64,000 nt of DNA from Paraburkholderia sprentiae WSM5005 (GCF_001865575.2 NZ_CP017561.2:3100001-3164000), one strand, 5' to 3'. Positions 29,440-40,751 are shown, counted from the first letter of the stretch. A program made the numbers and translations. Notes: generated by a model from the sequence alone, not told the origin.

Positions 29440-30681
29440 TTACGAGCGGTAGTCGGCGTTGATGCTCACGTAGTCGTGCGACAGATCGCAGGTCCAGATC
29501 GTGGCTTGCGCGTTGCCGCGGCCGAGCACGACGCGGATGCCGATCTCGCTCTTTTTCATCACGCGCTGGCCGTCTTCTTCGCGGTAGGCCGGGTTGCGGC
29601 CGCCGGCGGTCGCGACCAGCACGTCGTCGAGATACAGATCGATCTTGCCGACGTCGAGATCGTCCACGCCGGCATAGCCGATGGCCGCGAGAATACGGCC
29701 GAGGTTCGGATCCGATGCATAGAAGGCCGTTTTAACGAGCGGCGAGTGGCCGATTGCGTAGGCGATCTGGCGGCATTCGCCGACGCTCGAGCCGCCTTCG
29801 ACATGCACGGTCATGAATTTGGTCGCGCCTTCGCCGTCGCGCACGATCAGTTGCGCGAGGCTCTGCGCGATCCCGGTCACCGCGTCGCGCAGCGCTGCAT
29901 AAGCGGGCGAATCGGTGGACGTGATCGCAGGCAGGCTCGATTTGCCCGACGCGATGAGGATGAACGAATCGTTGGTCGACGTATCGCCATCGATTGTGAT
30001 GCAGTTGAACGAGCGGTCCGCGACGTGCTTCACGAGCTCGTCCAGCACCGGCTGCGCGACGGCCGCGTCGAACGCGAGAAAGCCGAGCATGGTCGCCATG
30101 TTCGGCTTGATCATGCCGGCGCCCTTGCTGATGCCGGTCAGCGTGACCGTGTGACCGTCGATGGTGACCTGGCGCGAGCTCGCCTTCGGCAGCGTGTCGG
30201 TCGTCATGATCGACTGCGCCGCGTCGTACCAGTTCGCTTCCTTGCGGTTCGCGAGCGCCGCCGGCAAACCGGCCTTCAGACGATCGACCGGCAGCGGCTC
30301 GAGAATCACACCCGTCGAGAACGGCAGCACCTGCTCGGGCGCCATGTCGGCGAGTCGCGCGAGTTCCGCGCAGGTTTCGCGCGTCGCCGCGAGGCCCGGC
30401 TCACCGGTGCCCGCGTTCGCGTTGCCGGTGTTGATCACCAGCGCGCGAATCGGTTTGCCGCCCGAACTCGCGCGCTGCAGGTTCTCGCGGCAGACCGTGA
30501 CGGGCGCCGCGCAGAAGCGGTTCTGCGTGAACACGCCGCCCACCGTCGCGCCTTCGTCGACGGAAATGACCAGCACGTCCTTCCGGTTCGGCTTGCGGAT
30601 ATTCGCTTCCGCCCAGCCGAGCGAGACGCCCGCGATAGGGTGGAGTTGAGCGGGATCGATCGAGGGAAAGTTGACAGCCAT
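29440..30681 (-). CDS. argJ: Bifunctional ornithine acetyltransferase / N-acetylglutamate synthase
   Basis: 413 aa self-cleaving Ntn-type enzyme that moves the acetyl group from N-acetylornithine to glutamate, closing the cyclic arginine pathway. The autocleavage motif [14 protein letters not shown] contains the nucleophile Thr197. Length is normal. Whether it is bifunctional or mono-functional cannot be read from sequence. Same strand as secA upstream, with a terminator between them. Confidence 0.95.
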   Translation of the reverse strand: MAVNFPSIDPAQLHPIAGVSLGWAEANIRKPNRKDVLVISVDEGATVGGVFTQNRFCAAPVTVCRENLQRASSGGKPIRALVINTGNANAGTGEPGLAATRETCAELARLADMAPEQVLPFSTGVILEPLPVDRLKAGLPAALANRKEANWYDAAQSIMTTDTLPKASSRQVTIDGHTVTLTGISKGAGMIKPNMATMLGFLAFDAAVAQPVLDELVKHVADRSFNCITIDGDTSTNDSFILIASGKSSLPAITSTDSPAYAALRDAVTGIAQSLAQLIVRDGEGATKFMTVHVEGGSSVGECRQIAYAIGHSPLVKTAFYASDPNLGRILAAIGYAGVDDLDVGKIDLYLDDVLVATAGGRNPAYREEDGQRVMKKSEIGIRVVLGRGNAQATIWTCDLSHDYVSINADYRS

Positions 30682-30795
30682 GGTCGCGACCTGTCGAAGA
30701 AAATGCCGGCAGATGCCGGCATCGGGAAAACGGAACTGATGACCCGGGCGTGCTGCCGGGTCACCCGCGAAATCGAAACGGCCAGACGGCGCTCA

Positions 30796-30830
30796 AAAAC
30801 GATGCGGCGCGCCCGGAAGCGCGCCGCATC
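30796..30830 (-). terminator. Terminator of secA
   Basis: Perfect 12-bp stem (30801-30812 with 30819-30830, 6-nt loop) immediately after the secA stop on the minus strand, followed by GTTTTTG. Confidence 0.82.
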
Positions 30831-30834
30831 GGCA

Positions 30835-33651
30835 TCAGGCGATCTTGCCGTGGCACTGCTTGTACTTCTTGCCGCTGCCGCACGGGCATGGGTCGTTGCG
30901 GCCGACCTTCGGCACGTTCTCCGTGTTCATGTGCACGGCAGCCTGCGGCGACGCGCCGTGGCCGTGGCTCATCGCGTCGCCGATCATCGCGGCGGTGGCC
31001 GCTTCGGCCGCGACGGGCGCGGCGGCGCCGGCTTCGGCAAACTCCGCATGACGGAACTCGACGTTCTCCAGATGACCGCCCTGCTCTTCCATCTGCTCCG
31101 CAGCCGCTTCGAGCTGCTCCGGCGACTGGATCTGCACGTTCATCACGATGCGCGTGACTTCGAGCTTCACGGCGTCGAGCATCGCCGCGAACAGTTCGAA
31201 CGCTTCGCGCTTGTATTCCTGCTTCGGGTTCTTTTGCGCATAGCCGCGCAGATGGATGCCCTGACGCAGGTGATCGAGCGCGGCCAGATGCTCGCGCCAC
31301 GCGCGGTCGAGCGTCTGCAGCATGATCGAGCGCTCGAACGCGCTGAACGATTCGCGGCCGACCAGCTGGACCTTCGCCTCGTACCCTTCGTCCGCGGCGG
31401 CCTCGACCGCTTCGAGAATCTCTTCTACGCTGATCGAGTTCGACTCGTTGATCATTTCCTGGATCGCGAGATCGAGCTGCCATTCGTTGCGCAGCACTTC
31501 CTCGAGTTCGGGCACGTCCCACTGCTCTTCGATGCTGCCCACCGGCACGAACTGATGCACGATGTCGCTGATGACGCCATGACGCATCGCGGTGATGGTC
31601 TCGGTGATGTCGTTCGCTTCGAGCAATTCGTTGCGCTGCTGGTAGATCACCTTGCGCTGGTCGTTCGACACGTCGTCGTATTCGAGCAATTGCTTACGAA
31701 TATCGAAGTTGCGCGCCTCGACCTTGCGTTGCGCCGATTCGATCGAGCGCGACACGATGCCCGCTTCGATCGCCTCGCCTTCCGGCATCTTCAGGCGGTC
31801 CATGATCGCACGCACGCGATCGCCGGCGAAAATGCGCAGCAGCGGGTCTTCCAGCGACAGATAGAAACGCGACGAACCGGGGTCGCCCTGACGGCCCGCA
31901 CGGCCGCGCAACTGGTTGTCGATACGGCGCGACTCGTGACGCTCGGTGCCGATGATGTGCAGACCGCCCGCGGCCTTCACCTGATCGTGAAGCGTCTGCC
32001 ATTCGTCGTGCAGCTTCTGGATGCGGCGCCGCTTGTCGTCGTCGGCGAGCGTTTCGTCCTGTTCGATGAACGACGCCTGCTTCTCCGCGTTGCCGCCGAG
32101 CACGATGTCCGTACCACGGCCGGCCATGTTCGTCGCGATGGTGATGCGTTGCGGACGGCCCGCTTCGGCGACGATCTCCGCTTCGCGCGCATGCTGCTTC
32201 GCGTTCAGCACTTCGTGCGGCAAGCCGGCCTGCTTCAGCAGATGCGACAGCAACTCCGAGTTCTCGATCGACGTCGTGCCGACCAGCACCGGCTGACCGC
32301 GTTCGAAGCAGTCGCGAATGTCGCGGATCACCGCGTCGTAGCGTTCCTTTGCGGTCTTGTAGATCTGATCCTGCTTGTCGATCCGCTTCGGCGGACGGTT
32401 GGTCGGGATCACGACCGTTTCGAGACCGTAGATCTCGTTGAATTCGTACGCTTCAGTGTCGGCCGTGCCGGTCATGCCGGCCAGCTTCGCGTACATGCGG
32501 AAGTAGTTCTGGAACGTGATCGATGCGAGCGTCTGGTTCTCGCTCTGGATCTTCACGTGCTCCTTCGCCTCGACCGCCTGGTGCAGGCCGTCCGACCAGC
32601 GGCGGCCGGCCATCAGACGGCCGGTGAATTCGTCCACGATGATGACTTCGCCGTTCTGCACGACGTAGTGCTGATCTTTGAAGAACAGCGTGTGCGCGCG
32701 CAGCGCCGCGTACACGTGGTGCATCAGCGTGATGTTCTGCGGCGCGTACAGGCTTTCGCCGTCGCCGATCAGGCCCCACTCAGAGAGCAGGCGCTCGGCC
32801 TTTTCGTGGCCCGACTCGGTCAGGAAGACCTGACGGCCTTTTTCGTCCAGCGTGTAGTCGCCCGGCTTCTCGACGCCGGTGCCGTCCGCCTTCTCTTCGC
32901 CGATCTGGCGCTCGAGCAGCGGCGGCAGTGCGTTCATGCGCACGTAGAGTTCCGTGTGATCTTCGGCCTGGCCGGAGATGATCAGCGGCGTGCGGGCTTC
33001 GTCAATCAGGATCGAGTCGACCTCGTCGACGACCGCGAAATTAAGGCTGCGCTGCACGCGCGCGTCGGTCTCATAGACCATGTTGTCGCGCAGGTAGTCG
33101 AAGCCGAATTCGTTGTTGGTGCCGTAGGTGATGTCAGCGGCGTACGCTTGCTGCTTCGCCGTATGCTCCATCTGCGACAGGTTGATACCGACCGACAGAC
33201 CGAGGAAGTTATAGAGACGCGCCATCCATTCCGCATCGCGCTGCGCGAGGTAGTCATTGACCGTGACCACGTGGACGCCGCGGCCCGACAGCGCGTTCAG
33301 GTAGACCGGAAGCGTCGCAACGAGCGTCTTGCCTTCGCCGGTGCGCATTTCGCCGATCTTGCCGTAGTGCAGCGCCATACCGCCGATCAACTGCACGTCG
33401 AAATGGCGCATCTTCAGCACCCGCTTGCTGGCCTCGCGGCAGACCGCGAACGCCTCCGGTAGGATCTTGTCGAGCGACTCGCCGCTCGCGACGCGCTGGC
33501 GGAATTCACCCGTTTTGGCGCGCAGTTGGTCATCCGTCAATTGCTCGATCTGCGGCTCGAGCGCATTGATCGCCGCGACGGTCTTTTGATATTGCTTGAC
33601 TAGCCGCTGATTACGGCTGCCAAAAATCTTCTGTAGAAAACCGGTGGTCAT
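30835..33651 (-). CDS. secA: Protein translocase ATPase SecA
   Basis: 938 aa motor that drives preproteins through Sec[12 protein letters not shown] at ~102-110 is the Walker [17 protein letters not shown] is the DEAD-like Walker B; preprotein-binding and helical scaffold domains follow. The C-terminal zinc tail [14 protein letters not shown] (Cys922, Cys924, Cys933, His934) binds SecB. ATG at 33651. Longer than E. coli SecA (901 aa) by small insertions. Confidence 0.97.
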   Translation of the reverse strand: MTTGFLQKIFGSRNQRLVKQYQKTVAAINALEPQIEQLTDDQLRAKTGEFRQRVASGESLDKILPEAFAVCREASKRVLKMRHFDVQLIGGMALHYGKIGEMRTGEGKTLVATLPVYLNALSGRGVHVVTVNDYLAQRDAEWMARLYNFLGLSVGINLSQMEHTAKQQAYAADITYGTNNEFGFDYLRDNMVYETDARVQRSLNFAVVDEVDSILIDEARTPLIISGQAEDHTELYVRMNALPPLLERQIGEEKADGTGVEKPGDYTLDEKGRQVFLTESGHEKAERLLSEWGLIGDGESLYAPQNITLMHHVYAALRAHTLFFKDQHYVVQNGEVIIVDEFTGRLMAGRRWSDGLHQAVEAKEHVKIQSENQTLASITFQNYFRMYAKLAGMTGTADTEAYEFNEIYGLETVVIPTNRPPKRIDKQDQIYKTAKERYDAVIRDIRDCFERGQPVLVGTTSIENSELLSHLLKQAGLPHEVLNAKQHAREAEIVAEAGRPQRITIATNMAGRGTDIVLGGNAEKQASFIEQDETLADDDKRRRIQKLHDEWQTLHDQVKAAGGLHIIGTERHESRRIDNQLRGRAGRQGDPGSSRFYLSLEDPLLRIFAGDRVRAIMDRLKMPEGEAIEAGIVSRSIESAQRKVEARNFDIRKQLLEYDDVSNDQRKVIYQQRNELLEANDITETITAMRHGVISDIVHQFVPVGSIEEQWDVPELEEVLRNEWQLDLAIQEMINESNSISVEEILEAVEAAADEGYEAKVQLVGRESFSAFERSIMLQTLDRAWREHLAALDHLRQGIHLRGYAQKNPKQEYKREAFELFAAMLDAVKLEVTRIVMNVQIQSPEQLEAAAEQMEEQGGHLENVEFRHAEFAEAGAAAPVAAEAATAAMIGDAMSHGHGASPQAAVHMNTENVPKVGRNDPCPCGSGKKYKQCHGKIA

Positions 33652-33928
33652 CGGATCGGTGTCTGCGTCGCGGCTTCGGCTGGCTCGCGGTATGCGCTTC
33701 GCGCATACCGCGCCTCGGTCGGAAAGTCCTCGGCGGCTTAGTCCAAGAGTGAATTCGAATCGGGCATTTTAGCACGCGCCTCCGGCTGCGCTCGTGTCCG
33801 AGCCGTCACGGCGCCGGCCTCCGCCGGCCCCGCCCGGCAACCTCCAGCGCGCCGCGGACCGGCTTCGCGAACTGCCCCGCGAGGTACAATCGCGGCGTGA
33901 GCGCGCATGGGGCGAGCTCACGCCGTCA

Positions 33929-34420
33929 ATGCCAAACATGCGCCGTTTTTCGTCCTTTTCAAGGCCGCCGAAGCAGTTCGATCCGCGCCGCCCGCAGCCG
34001 CTTGCCGAGGTACTCGGCCGCACGGACGCGTTCGCGGCGCTGCGCGCGGGCGTCGAGCAGATCGCCGCACTCGAGAAGGATCTGCGCGAGCTGCTGCCCG
34101 ATTATCTGGCGACGAGCGTCGAGCCGGGCTTCATCAAGGAGGGCGTGCTGGCCCTGTTCGCCGCGCACAATGCGCTCGCCGCGCGTCTGCGTCATCTGGA
34201 GCCGCGGCTGCTGGCGGATTTGCAGCTGCGCGGCTGGCCCGTGCAGGCGCTGAAGATTCGCGTGCGGCCGCAGCCGCTGAAGGAACCGCCGCCCGTGAAG
34301 CAGGCGCGCATGACGCCGGCCGGCGCCAACGCGCTGCAGGCGTTGAGCGAATCGCTCGCGCCATCACCGCTGCAGGAAGCGCTCGCGCGCATGGCCGCGC
34401 GGCATCGGCGCAATCGCTGA
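33929..34420 (+). CDS. DUF721/DciA-like protein
   Basis: 163 aa basic protein with a DUF721 core (PLAEVLGRTDAFAALRAGVEQIAALEKDLRELLP ... LRHLEPRLLADLQLRG). DciA proteins load or interact with the replicative helicase DnaB in bacteria lacking DnaC; that role is inferred. The start is uncertain: ATG at 33929 or 33938. A TACAAT at 33885-33890 would start transcription just upstream, arguing against longer frames. Divergent from secA, where DciA-type genes often occur. Confidence 0.75.
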   Translation: MPNMRRFSSFSRPPKQFDPRRPQPLAEVLGRTDAFAALRAGVEQIAALEKDLRELLPDYLATSVEPGFIKEGVLALFAAHNALAARLRHLEPRLLADLQLRGWPVQALKIRVRPQPLKEPPPVKQARMTPAGANALQALSESLAPSPLQEALARMAARHRRNR

Positions 34421-34430
34421 ACGCTCAACA

Positions 34431-34455
34431 AAAACGGCCCCGCGGGGCCGTTTTT
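34431..34455. terminator. Bidirectional terminator between the DUF721 gene and lpxC
   Basis: ACGGCCC (34434-34440) pairs with GGGCCGT (34445-34451), flanked by A-run and T-run. Confidence 0.85.
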
Positions 34456-34480
34456 CATCTGCTTGCCAGTCGCGCCGGCG

Positions 34481-35398
34481 TTATGCGAACGCCGTCTGGG
34501 TTTCGTACGCGAAGCCGCGCGGGGCCTTCTGGGTGTCGTCGAAGGTGACGATTTCGTACGAGTCTTCGTGCGCGAGCAGCTCGCGCAGTAGCGCGTTGTT
34601 CAGACCGTGGCCCGACTTGTATGCGGTGTACGACGCGAGCAGCGGGTGCCCGACCACGTACAGGTCGCCGATCGCGTCGAGCATCTTGTGCTTGACGAAC
34701 TCGTCCTCGTAGCGCAGGCCGTCGTTGTTCAGAATGCGGTACTCGTCGAGCACGATCGCGTTGTCCATGCTGCCGCCGCGCGCAAGGCCGAGCTCGCGCA
34801 TCATTTCCACTTCATGCGCGAAGCCGAACGTGCGGGCACGCGCGATTTCGCGCACATACGACGTATTGGCGAAATCCACTTCCAGTGCCTGGCCGGTTTT
34901 GTCCACAGCGGGGTGGCGGAAGTCAATCGTGAATTTGAGCCTGAAGCCGAAATACGGATCGAGGCGCGCGAACTTGTCACCGTCGCGAATTTCGACCGGC
35001 TTCGTCACCTTGATGAATTTTTTCGGCGCGTTCTGCTCTTCGATACCTGCCGACTGGATCAGGAACACGAACGAAGCCGCGCTGCCGTCCATGATCGGGA
35101 TTTCCTCGGCGGTGACATCGACGTAAAGATTGTCGATCCCGAGACCGGCGCAGGCGGACATCAGATGCTCGATGGTCGACACGCGTGCGCCGTCTTTCTG
35201 CAGTACGGAAGCCAGACGCGTATCGCCAATCGCCATCGCCGACGCGGGAATGTCCACTGGGGTGGGCAAGTCCACGCGCGAAAACACGATGCCAGTGCCC
35301 GGCGCCGCCGGACGGAGCGTCAGATTGACTTTGCGGCCGGAGTGCAACCCGATGCCGACCGTCTTGACGATCGATTTGATTGTGCGCTGCTTCAACAT
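34481..35398 (-). CDS. lpxC: UDP-3-O-acyl-N-acetylglucosamine deacetylase LpxC
   Basis: 305 aa zinc deacetylase, the committed step of lipid A synthesis. Zinc ligands His78 (STIEHLM), His237 and Asp241 ([12 protein letters not shown]), general base and catalytic residues around Glu77 and His264 (SGHG). Normal length. A TATACT on the minus strand at 35460-35455 may be its -10, but the -35 is poor. It ends the dcw-linked group, separated from ftsZ by a peroxiredoxin gene. Confidence 0.97.
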   Translation of the reverse strand: MLKQRTIKSIVKTVGIGLHSGRKVNLTLRPAAPGTGIVFSRVDLPTPVDIPASAMAIGDTRLASVLQKDGARVSTIEHLMSACAGLGIDNLYVDVTAEEIPIMDGSAASFVFLIQSAGIEEQNAPKKFIKVTKPVEIRDGDKFARLDPYFGFRLKFTIDFRHPAVDKTGQALEVDFANTSYVREIARARTFGFAHEVEMMRELGLARGGSMDNAIVLDEYRILNNDGLRYEDEFVKHKMLDAIGDLYVVGHPLLASYTAYKSGHGLNNALLRELLAHEDSYEIVTFDDTQKAPRGFAYETQTAFA

Positions 35399-35686
35399 GG
35401 TGATCTTCTGTTCGATTGAAAATCCTAATCAGGACTTTTTATTTCATAGCGCGAAGTATACTCCAATCCCCAGACCAACGTCCTTGCAGGGAACGTATCA
35501 ATCTGTTTCGCTGCATTACCCGCGGGACGCAGCGACGCAAAGCGTGTTGGGCCGATGCCCCGGAACGGAGGCGTTTCCGGTCATCGGCCCGCGTAACGGC
35601 CTGTCACAAAAGCGTCGCAATCACCGTTGCCGTGGCGCCACGCGGCATTAGCGCGGGCGGTCGCGGCGAAGGTGCGAACTCAGCAA

Positions 35687-36190
35687 CTAGCTCAACGTGG
35701 CGAGAATACTCGCCGCATCGCTGACTTCGAACTTGCCGGCAGCCTCGACGTTCAGCGTCTTGACCACGCCGTCGTCGACCACCATCGCGTAGCGCAGGGA
35801 ACGGATTCCCATGCCGCGCGCCGACAGATCCTGCTCCAGACCAAGCGCCCGTGTGAAAGCCGCACTACCGTCCGCCATCATGCGCACCTTGCCCGAGGTG
35901 TGCTGATCGCGTCCCCACGCGCCCATGACGAACGCGTCGTTGACGGACACGCACCAGATTTCGTCGATGCCGGCAGCGCGCAACTGCTCGGCATGTTCGA
36001 CATAGCCCGGTACATGTTTGGCCGAACACGTCGGCGTGAACGCGCCGGGCAATCCGAAGATCACCACGCGTTTGCCCGCCGTCTGCTCGCGCACGTCGAA
36101 ACTGTTCGGTCCGATCGTGCAGCCCGCCCGGTCGTCTTCGACATACTCGAAGAGCGTCGCGTCGGGCAGCTTTTCACCTTCCTTGATCAT
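35687..36190 (-). CDS. Prx5-type peroxiredoxin
   Basis: 167 aa. Peroxidatic motif PGAFTPTC with Cys55 (PxxxTxxC at residues 48-55) and a second Cys in DEIWCVSVND, as in atypical two-Cys/one-Cys Prx5 (AhpC/TSA redoxin) enzymes that reduce H2O2 and organic peroxides with thiol or glutaredoxin. Start ATG 36190 with AGGA about 7 nt upstream; an upstream extension to 36262 is rejected. It sits between ftsZ and lpxC on the same strand. Confidence 0.92.
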   Translation of the reverse strand: MIKEGEKLPDATLFEYVEDDRAGCTIGPNSFDVREQTAGKRVVIFGLPGAFTPTCSAKHVPGYVEHAEQLRAAGIDEIWCVSVNDAFVMGAWGRDQHTSGKVRMMADGSAAFTRALGLEQDLSARGMGIRSLRYAMVVDDGVVKTLNVEAAGKFEVSDAASILATLS

Positions 36191-36454
36191 GCTCAGTCCT
36201 TTGCATCGATGCGAAGCACGCTCGCACGTCCTCGTGTCGCAGTGAATTTCGGTTCGGCCCATTCAACGATAGGCCACGCCGTTCGCCGGCAGTCGCTCCG
36301 GTCCGCTTCGCGAATCCGCAGAGGGCAGTTGCCCCTGCCGCGAATCAGACGATACGCGACCTGCTTGCCGTTCACCCGCCACGCTCGTGCATTCGTCCGC
36401 CAGCGCTGCACCGCGACCCAACTCGCAGCGCGGCAACGAAGCCTGCCCGTGCGC

Positions 36455-37657
36455 TCAGTCCGCCTGCTTGCGCAGGAATGCCGGAATGTCGTACGTATCG
36501 ACGCCCTTTTCCTGCAACGCCTGCACGTGCGAGGCTGCCGTGTCGCGTGACGTGCGCCACACTGCCGGCGTGTCGAGCGCGCCGTAGTCGGCCGTGCTGG
36601 CATGGCCTGCTGCCGGTGTGAACGCCGCATGCGCCATCGCGCCGATCGGCTGGTTGTCGGTGCCGGTGCGCAGCAGCGTCATCGGTGCCGATTGCTGCTT
36701 CTTCGCCGCGCGGCCGAGACCCGTCGCGACGACCGTCACGCGCAGCGCGTCGCCCATCGCGTCGTCGTACACGGCGCCGAAGATCACGGTTGCGTCTTCC
36801 GCGGCATAGCTCTTGATCGTGTTCATCACTTCGCGCGTTTCCGACAGACGCAGTGAACGGCTCGACGTAATGTTGACCAGCACGCCACGCGCGCCCGACA
36901 GATCGACGCCTTCCAGCAGCGGGCTCGCGACGGCCTGTTCGGCGGCGAGACGCGCGCGATCGACGCCGGCGACCGTCGCCGTGCCCATCATCGCCTTGCC
37001 CTGCTCACCCATCACGGTCTTCACGTCTTCGAAGTCGACGTTGACGAGACCGTCGACGTTGATGATTTCCGCAATGCCCGCGACCGCGTTGTTGAGAACG
37101 TCGTCAGCGCACTGGAAGCATTTGTCCATCTCGGCGTCGTCGCCCATCACCTCGAACAGCTTGTCGTTCAGCACGACGATCAGCGAGTCGACGTGATCCT
37201 CCAGTTGCTGCGAACCGGCTTCCGCCACGCGCATGCGCTTGCCGCCTTCGAATTCGAACGGCTTGCTGACGACGCCAACGGTCAGAATACCCATTTCCTT
37301 CGCGATCTGCGCAACGACCGGTGCCGCGCCCGTGCCGGTGCCACCACCCATGCCGGCGGTGATGAACACCATGTGCGCGCCACGCAGTGCGTCGGCGATA
37401 CGCTCGCGTGCTTCTTCCGCGGCGGCGCGGCCCATTTCCGGCTTGGCGCCCGCGCCCAGACCCGTGTTGCCGAGCTGGATCACCGCGGTGGCGCGCGAAC
37501 GCGACAGCGCCTGCGCGTCCGTGTTCATCACGATGAAGTCGACGCCTTGCACGCCTTTGTTGATCATGTGCTGAACGGCATTGCCGCCAGCGCCACCGAC
37601 TCCGACGACCTTGATGATCGTGCCGCTCGTTTCGGTTTCCAGCATCTGGAATTCCAT
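36455..37657 (-). CDS. ftsZ: Cell division protein FtsZ
   Basis: 400 aa tubulin-like GTPase that forms the Z ring. GVGGAGGNAV and the tubulin signature GGGTGTGAAP are present, as is the T7-loop region (VNVDFEDVKTVM). A variable linker (about residues 320-380) precedes the conserved C-terminal peptide DTYDIPAFLRKQ that binds FtsA, ZapD and others. ATG at 37657 has GGAGG 4 nt upstream, better than a start at 37690. 115 nt separate it from ftsA, room for its own promoter. Confidence 0.97.
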   Translation of the reverse strand: MEFQMLETETSGTIIKVVGVGGAGGNAVQHMINKGVQGVDFIVMNTDAQALSRSRATAVIQLGNTGLGAGAKPEMGRAAAEEARERIADALRGAHMVFITAGMGGGTGTGAAPVVAQIAKEMGILTVGVVSKPFEFEGGKRMRVAEAGSQQLEDHVDSLIVVLNDKLFEVMGDDAEMDKCFQCADDVLNNAVAGIAEIINVDGLVNVDFEDVKTVMGEQGKAMMGTATVAGVDRARLAAEQAVASPLLEGVDLSGARGVLVNITSSRSLRLSETREVMNTIKSYAAEDATVIFGAVYDDAMGDALRVTVVATGLGRAAKKQQSAPMTLLRTGTDNQPIGAMAHAAFTPAAGHASTADYGALDTPAVWRTSRDTAASHVQALQEKGVDTYDIPAFLRKQAD

Positions 37658-37772
37658 GTTGCCTCCGTCAAGATAAAAAGTTACCGCCACTCGGCGTTAT
37701 CCGGCAGGAGATCGGGCAACCCCCTGTCGCGCGCCGGCCGCCGGCACCAGCGCGAATTTCTCAAAACCGTGA

Positions 37773-39005
37773 TCAGAAGTTGCCGAGGAACCAGTCCTTC
37801 ATACGCGAGAACACCTGTCCCATCGACCCCGACTGCACCGCAACCTTGCGCCCGCGCATCCGCTGCGAGCGTCCTTCGACGAGCAGGCCCATCGCCGTCG
37901 AATAGCGCGGATTGCGCACGACGTCGGCGAGACCGCCCGCATACTCCGGCACGCCGATGCGTACCGGCTTCAGGAAAATGTCCTCACCAAGCTCGACCAT
38001 GCCGATCATCATCGACGCGCCGCCCGTCAGCACGACGCCCGAGCTCAGCAGTTCCTCGTAACCCGACTCGCGCACCACCTGCTGCACGAGCGAAAACAGC
38101 TCTTCGACGCGCGGCTCGATCACGGCCGCGAGCGCCTGGCGCGACAGCGTGCGCGGACCGCGCTCGCCGAGACCCGGCACTTCGATCATCTCGTCCGGAT
38201 CGGCGAGCGCCTGCTTGGCGATGCCGTAGTCGACCTTGATGTCCTCGGCATCCGGCGTCGGCGTGCGCAGCGCCATCGCGATGTCGCTCGTGATCTGGTC
38301 GCCGGCGATCGGAATCACGGCCGTATGGCGGATCGCGCCTTCGCTGAAAATCGCGATGTCGGTCGTGCCGCCGCCGATGTCGACCAGCACCACGCCCAGT
38401 TCCTTTTCGTCTTCCGTCAGCACCGCGAGCGACGACGCGAGCGGCTGCAGAATCAGGTCGTTCACTTCGAGCCCGCAGCGGCGCACGCACTTGACGATGT
38501 TCTGCGCCGCGCTGACCGCGCCGGTGACGATATGCACCTTCACTTCGAGACGGATGCCGCTCATGCCGATCGGCTCGCGCACATCTTCCTGACCGTCGAT
38601 GATGAATTCCTGCGTGAGGATATGCAGCACCTGCTGGTCGGTCGGGATGTTGATTGCCTTGGCCGTTTCGATCACGCGCGCGACGTCCGCCTGCGTGACT
38701 TCCTTCTCCTTGATCGCGACCATGCCGCTCGAATTGAAGCTGCGGATATGGCTGCCGGCAATGCCGGTGAACACATTCGTGATCTTGCAGTCGGCCATCA
38801 GTTCGGCTTCCTCGAGCGCGCGCTGAATCGACTGCACGGTGGCCTCGATATTCACCACCACGCCCTTCTTGAGCCCCTTCGATTCGCTCTGGCCGAGACC
38901 GATCACCTCGTAGTGACCCTCGCCCTTCAACTCGGCGACGATGGCCACTACCTTCGACGTCCCGATGTCGAGGGCGACCAGCAGATCCTTATAGTCTTTA
39001 CTCAT
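37773..39005 (-). CDS. ftsA: Cell division protein FtsA
   Basis: 410 aa actin-like membrane tether for FtsZ. ATPase phosphate motifs ALDIGTSKV and LVDIGGGTTD, 1C domain at ~85-165, adenosine motif VLTGGASMM; C-terminal amphipathic targeting helix FSRMKDWFLGNF. ATG at 39005, 27 nt after ftsQ. Confidence 0.97.
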   Translation of the reverse strand: MSKDYKDLLVALDIGTSKVVAIVAELKGEGHYEVIGLGQSESKGLKKGVVVNIEATVQSIQRALEEAELMADCKITNVFTGIAGSHIRSFNSSGMVAIKEKEVTQADVARVIETAKAINIPTDQQVLHILTQEFIIDGQEDVREPIGMSGIRLEVKVHIVTGAVSAAQNIVKCVRRCGLEVNDLILQPLASSLAVLTEDEKELGVVLVDIGGGTTDIAIFSEGAIRHTAVIPIAGDQITSDIAMALRTPTPDAEDIKVDYGIAKQALADPDEMIEVPGLGERGPRTLSRQALAAVIEPRVEELFSLVQQVVRESGYEELLSSGVVLTGGASMMIGMVELGEDIFLKPVRIGVPEYAGGLADVVRNPRYSTAMGLLVEGRSQRMRGRKVAVQSGSMGQVFSRMKDWFLGNF

Positions 39006-39032
39006 AGCGTGCTCAGTGCGTGTGATGTCCGT

Positions 39033-39785
39033 TTACTTCTTGCCCTTGTCGGGTTCGCTGATGAAGCGCATGCCAGCGGCACGAATCGCGAAACCGTTCG
39101 GATAGCGCAAGTCCGCATTCTCGATATCCTCTCCCCAACGTTGCGTCACCGCGCTCCATGCCGCGGTCAGGCGTTTGCTGCGATCGGCCAGCGTGTCCTG
39201 ATTGCGTTCGCGGCCCAACTCCACCTGCGTGCCGTTCGACAGCTTCACCGTCCACGCGTAGCGCGGCGACAGCGTCACTTCCTCGGGGCTCGCGTGAATT
39301 GCCGCGAACCACTTCTGGAAGTCGTGATAGCGCGCGACGACTTCCTTCGCCGTACCGTCCGGGCCGTCGAACGCGGGCAGATCTCCGTCGAGCTCGCCCT
39401 GGTTCGCGGTGAACAGCTCGCCGTCGACGCTCACCAGCTGATCGCTGCCCCACGTCCCGAGCGGCTTGTACTCCTCGAGCGTGACAGCCAGTGCGTTCGG
39501 CCATACGCGCCGCACGCTCGCGTGACGCACCCACGGCATCTGCTCGAACGCCTGCCGCGCGACGTCGAGATCGACCGTGAAGTAGTTGCCCTTCAGGCGG
39601 CCCACGACGCCGGCACGCACGGTCGGCGAATTGATGTGCTCGGTGTCGCCGTCGATCTGGATCTCGCGCAGCGCGAAATTCGGGCGCTGGATCAGCCAGT
39701 AACCGCCCGCCGCCAGCAGCACGAGCACCAGCAACACGTGCAACGCGTTGGTGGTGAGATTGAGCTGGCGAACGTTGTTCCACAT
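39033..39785 (-). CDS. ftsQ: Cell division protein FtsQ
   Basis: 250 aa bitopic protein: short cytoplasmic start, one membrane helix (LHVLLVLVLLAAGGYWLI, about 15-32), then a periplasmic POTRA domain (FALREIQIDGDTEHIN) and a beta domain. It connects FtsA/FtsZ-side and FtsB/L/W/I-side components. The ATG at 39785 lacks a strong ribosome site, and translation may depend on coupling from ddl (23 nt upstream). Confidence 0.94.
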   Translation of the reverse strand: MWNNVRQLNLTTNALHVLLVLVLLAAGGYWLIQRPNFALREIQIDGDTEHINSPTVRAGVVGRLKGNYFTVDLDVARQAFEQMPWVRHASVRRVWPNALAVTLEEYKPLGTWGSDQLVSVDGELFTANQGELDGDLPAFDGPDGTAKEVVARYHDFQKWFAAIHASPEEVTLSPRYAWTVKLSNGTQVELGRERNQDTLADRSKRLTAAWSAVTQRWGEDIENADLRYPNGFAIRAAGMRFISEPDKGKK

Positions 39786-39808
39786 GATGTTGCTTGCGGT
39801 TGCCTTGG

Positions 39809-40750
39809 TTAGTCCTGCAGCGTCAGCGCCAACACGCCGACCACCAGTTCCTGATAGCTGATGCCGACCGCGCGTGCCGCTTTCGGCGGCAGCGAGTGAT
39901 CGGTCATGCCGGGCGCCGTATTGACTTCGAGGAAGTACGGCTTGCCTTCGCCATCGAGCATGAAGTCCGCGCGGCCCCAGTCGGTGCAGCCGAGCACATC
40001 GAACGCGCGGCGCGCGAGCGCCTTCAGGCGCGCTTCCTCGTCGGCGCCGAGACCGCACGGAATCAGATACTGCGTGTCGTTGGCGACGTACTTCGCGTGG
40101 TAGTCGTAGAACTCGCCGGCCGGCACGATGCGGATCACCGGCAGGTCCAGATTGCCGGCGATGCACGCGGTGTACTCGCCGCCGCCTTCGATGCTCTTTT
40201 CGACCACGACGATACGGTCGTGCTTCACGGCTTCGATCAACGCGGCCGGCAGCGCCTCGGCGCTCTTCACCTTGATCACGGCAACACTCGAACCTTCGCT
40301 CGCCGGCTTGACGAACAGCGGCAAACCGAGTTTCGCGACGATCTCCTTCGCGCGCGCTTCGTAGTCGTCACCGCGCAGCACCGCTTCGAACGGCGGCGTC
40401 GGAATGCCGAGCTGCTGCCACACGAGCTTGGTGCGGAACTTGTCGAGACCGAGCGCCGAGCCGAGCACGCCGCTACCGGTATAGCGGATGCCATAAAAAT
40501 CGAGCGCGCCCTGGATCTGGCCGTTCTCGCCGTAGCCGCCATGCAGCGCGTTGAATGCGCGCACGAAGCCTTCATCCTTCAACGCGGACAGCGCACGCTC
40601 GGCCGGATCGAACGGATGCGCGTCGACGCCGGCGTCGCGTAGACCTTGCAACACGAGACGCCCGGAATTGAGCGACACCTCGCGCTCGGCGGAGTCACCG
40701 CCGAGCAGCACTGCCACCTTGCCGAATCGTTTGGGATCGATACTGCTCAT
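39809..40750 (-). CDS. ddl: D-alanine--D-alanine ligase
   Basis: 313 aa ATP-grasp enzyme making D-Ala-D-Ala. The N-terminal [16 protein letters not shown] and [14 protein letters not shown] loops and the [12 protein letters not shown] and [17 protein letters not shown]/metal motifs are intact. Start ATG at 40750, 1 nt after the murC stop, with AAGGTG upstream; a longer frame to 40789 overlaps murC and is rejected. Confidence 0.96.
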   Translation of the reverse strand: MSSIDPKRFGKVAVLLGGDSAEREVSLNSGRLVLQGLRDAGVDAHPFDPAERALSALKDEGFVRAFNALHGGYGENGQIQGALDFYGIRYTGSGVLGSALGLDKFRTKLVWQQLGIPTPPFEAVLRGDDYEARAKEIVAKLGLPLFVKPASEGSSVAVIKVKSAEALPAALIEAVKHDRIVVVEKSIEGGGEYTACIAGNLDLPVIRIVPAGEFYDYHAKYVANDTQYLIPCGLGADEEARLKALARRAFDVLGCTDWGRADFMLDGEGKPYFLEVNTAPGMTDHSLPPKAARAVGISYQELVVGVLALTLQD

Positions 40751-40751
40751 C

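Noticed and set aside
29476..33462. Very long (1328-codon) open frame on the plus strand
   Set aside because: It runs antisense to argJ and secA, which have full domain support; the frame is open only because of GC-rich codon structure.
38325..39812. Long plus-strand frames over ftsA/ftsQ and similar ones over murE, murF and mraY
   Set aside because: Arg/Ala/His-rich translations without domains, opposite to well-supported dcw genes.
39033..40166. A minus-strand frame joining part of ddl to ftsQ, suggesting a fusion
   Set aside because: ddl is intact in another frame; ftsQ starts at its own ATG (39785), so the join is only an out-of-frame extension.
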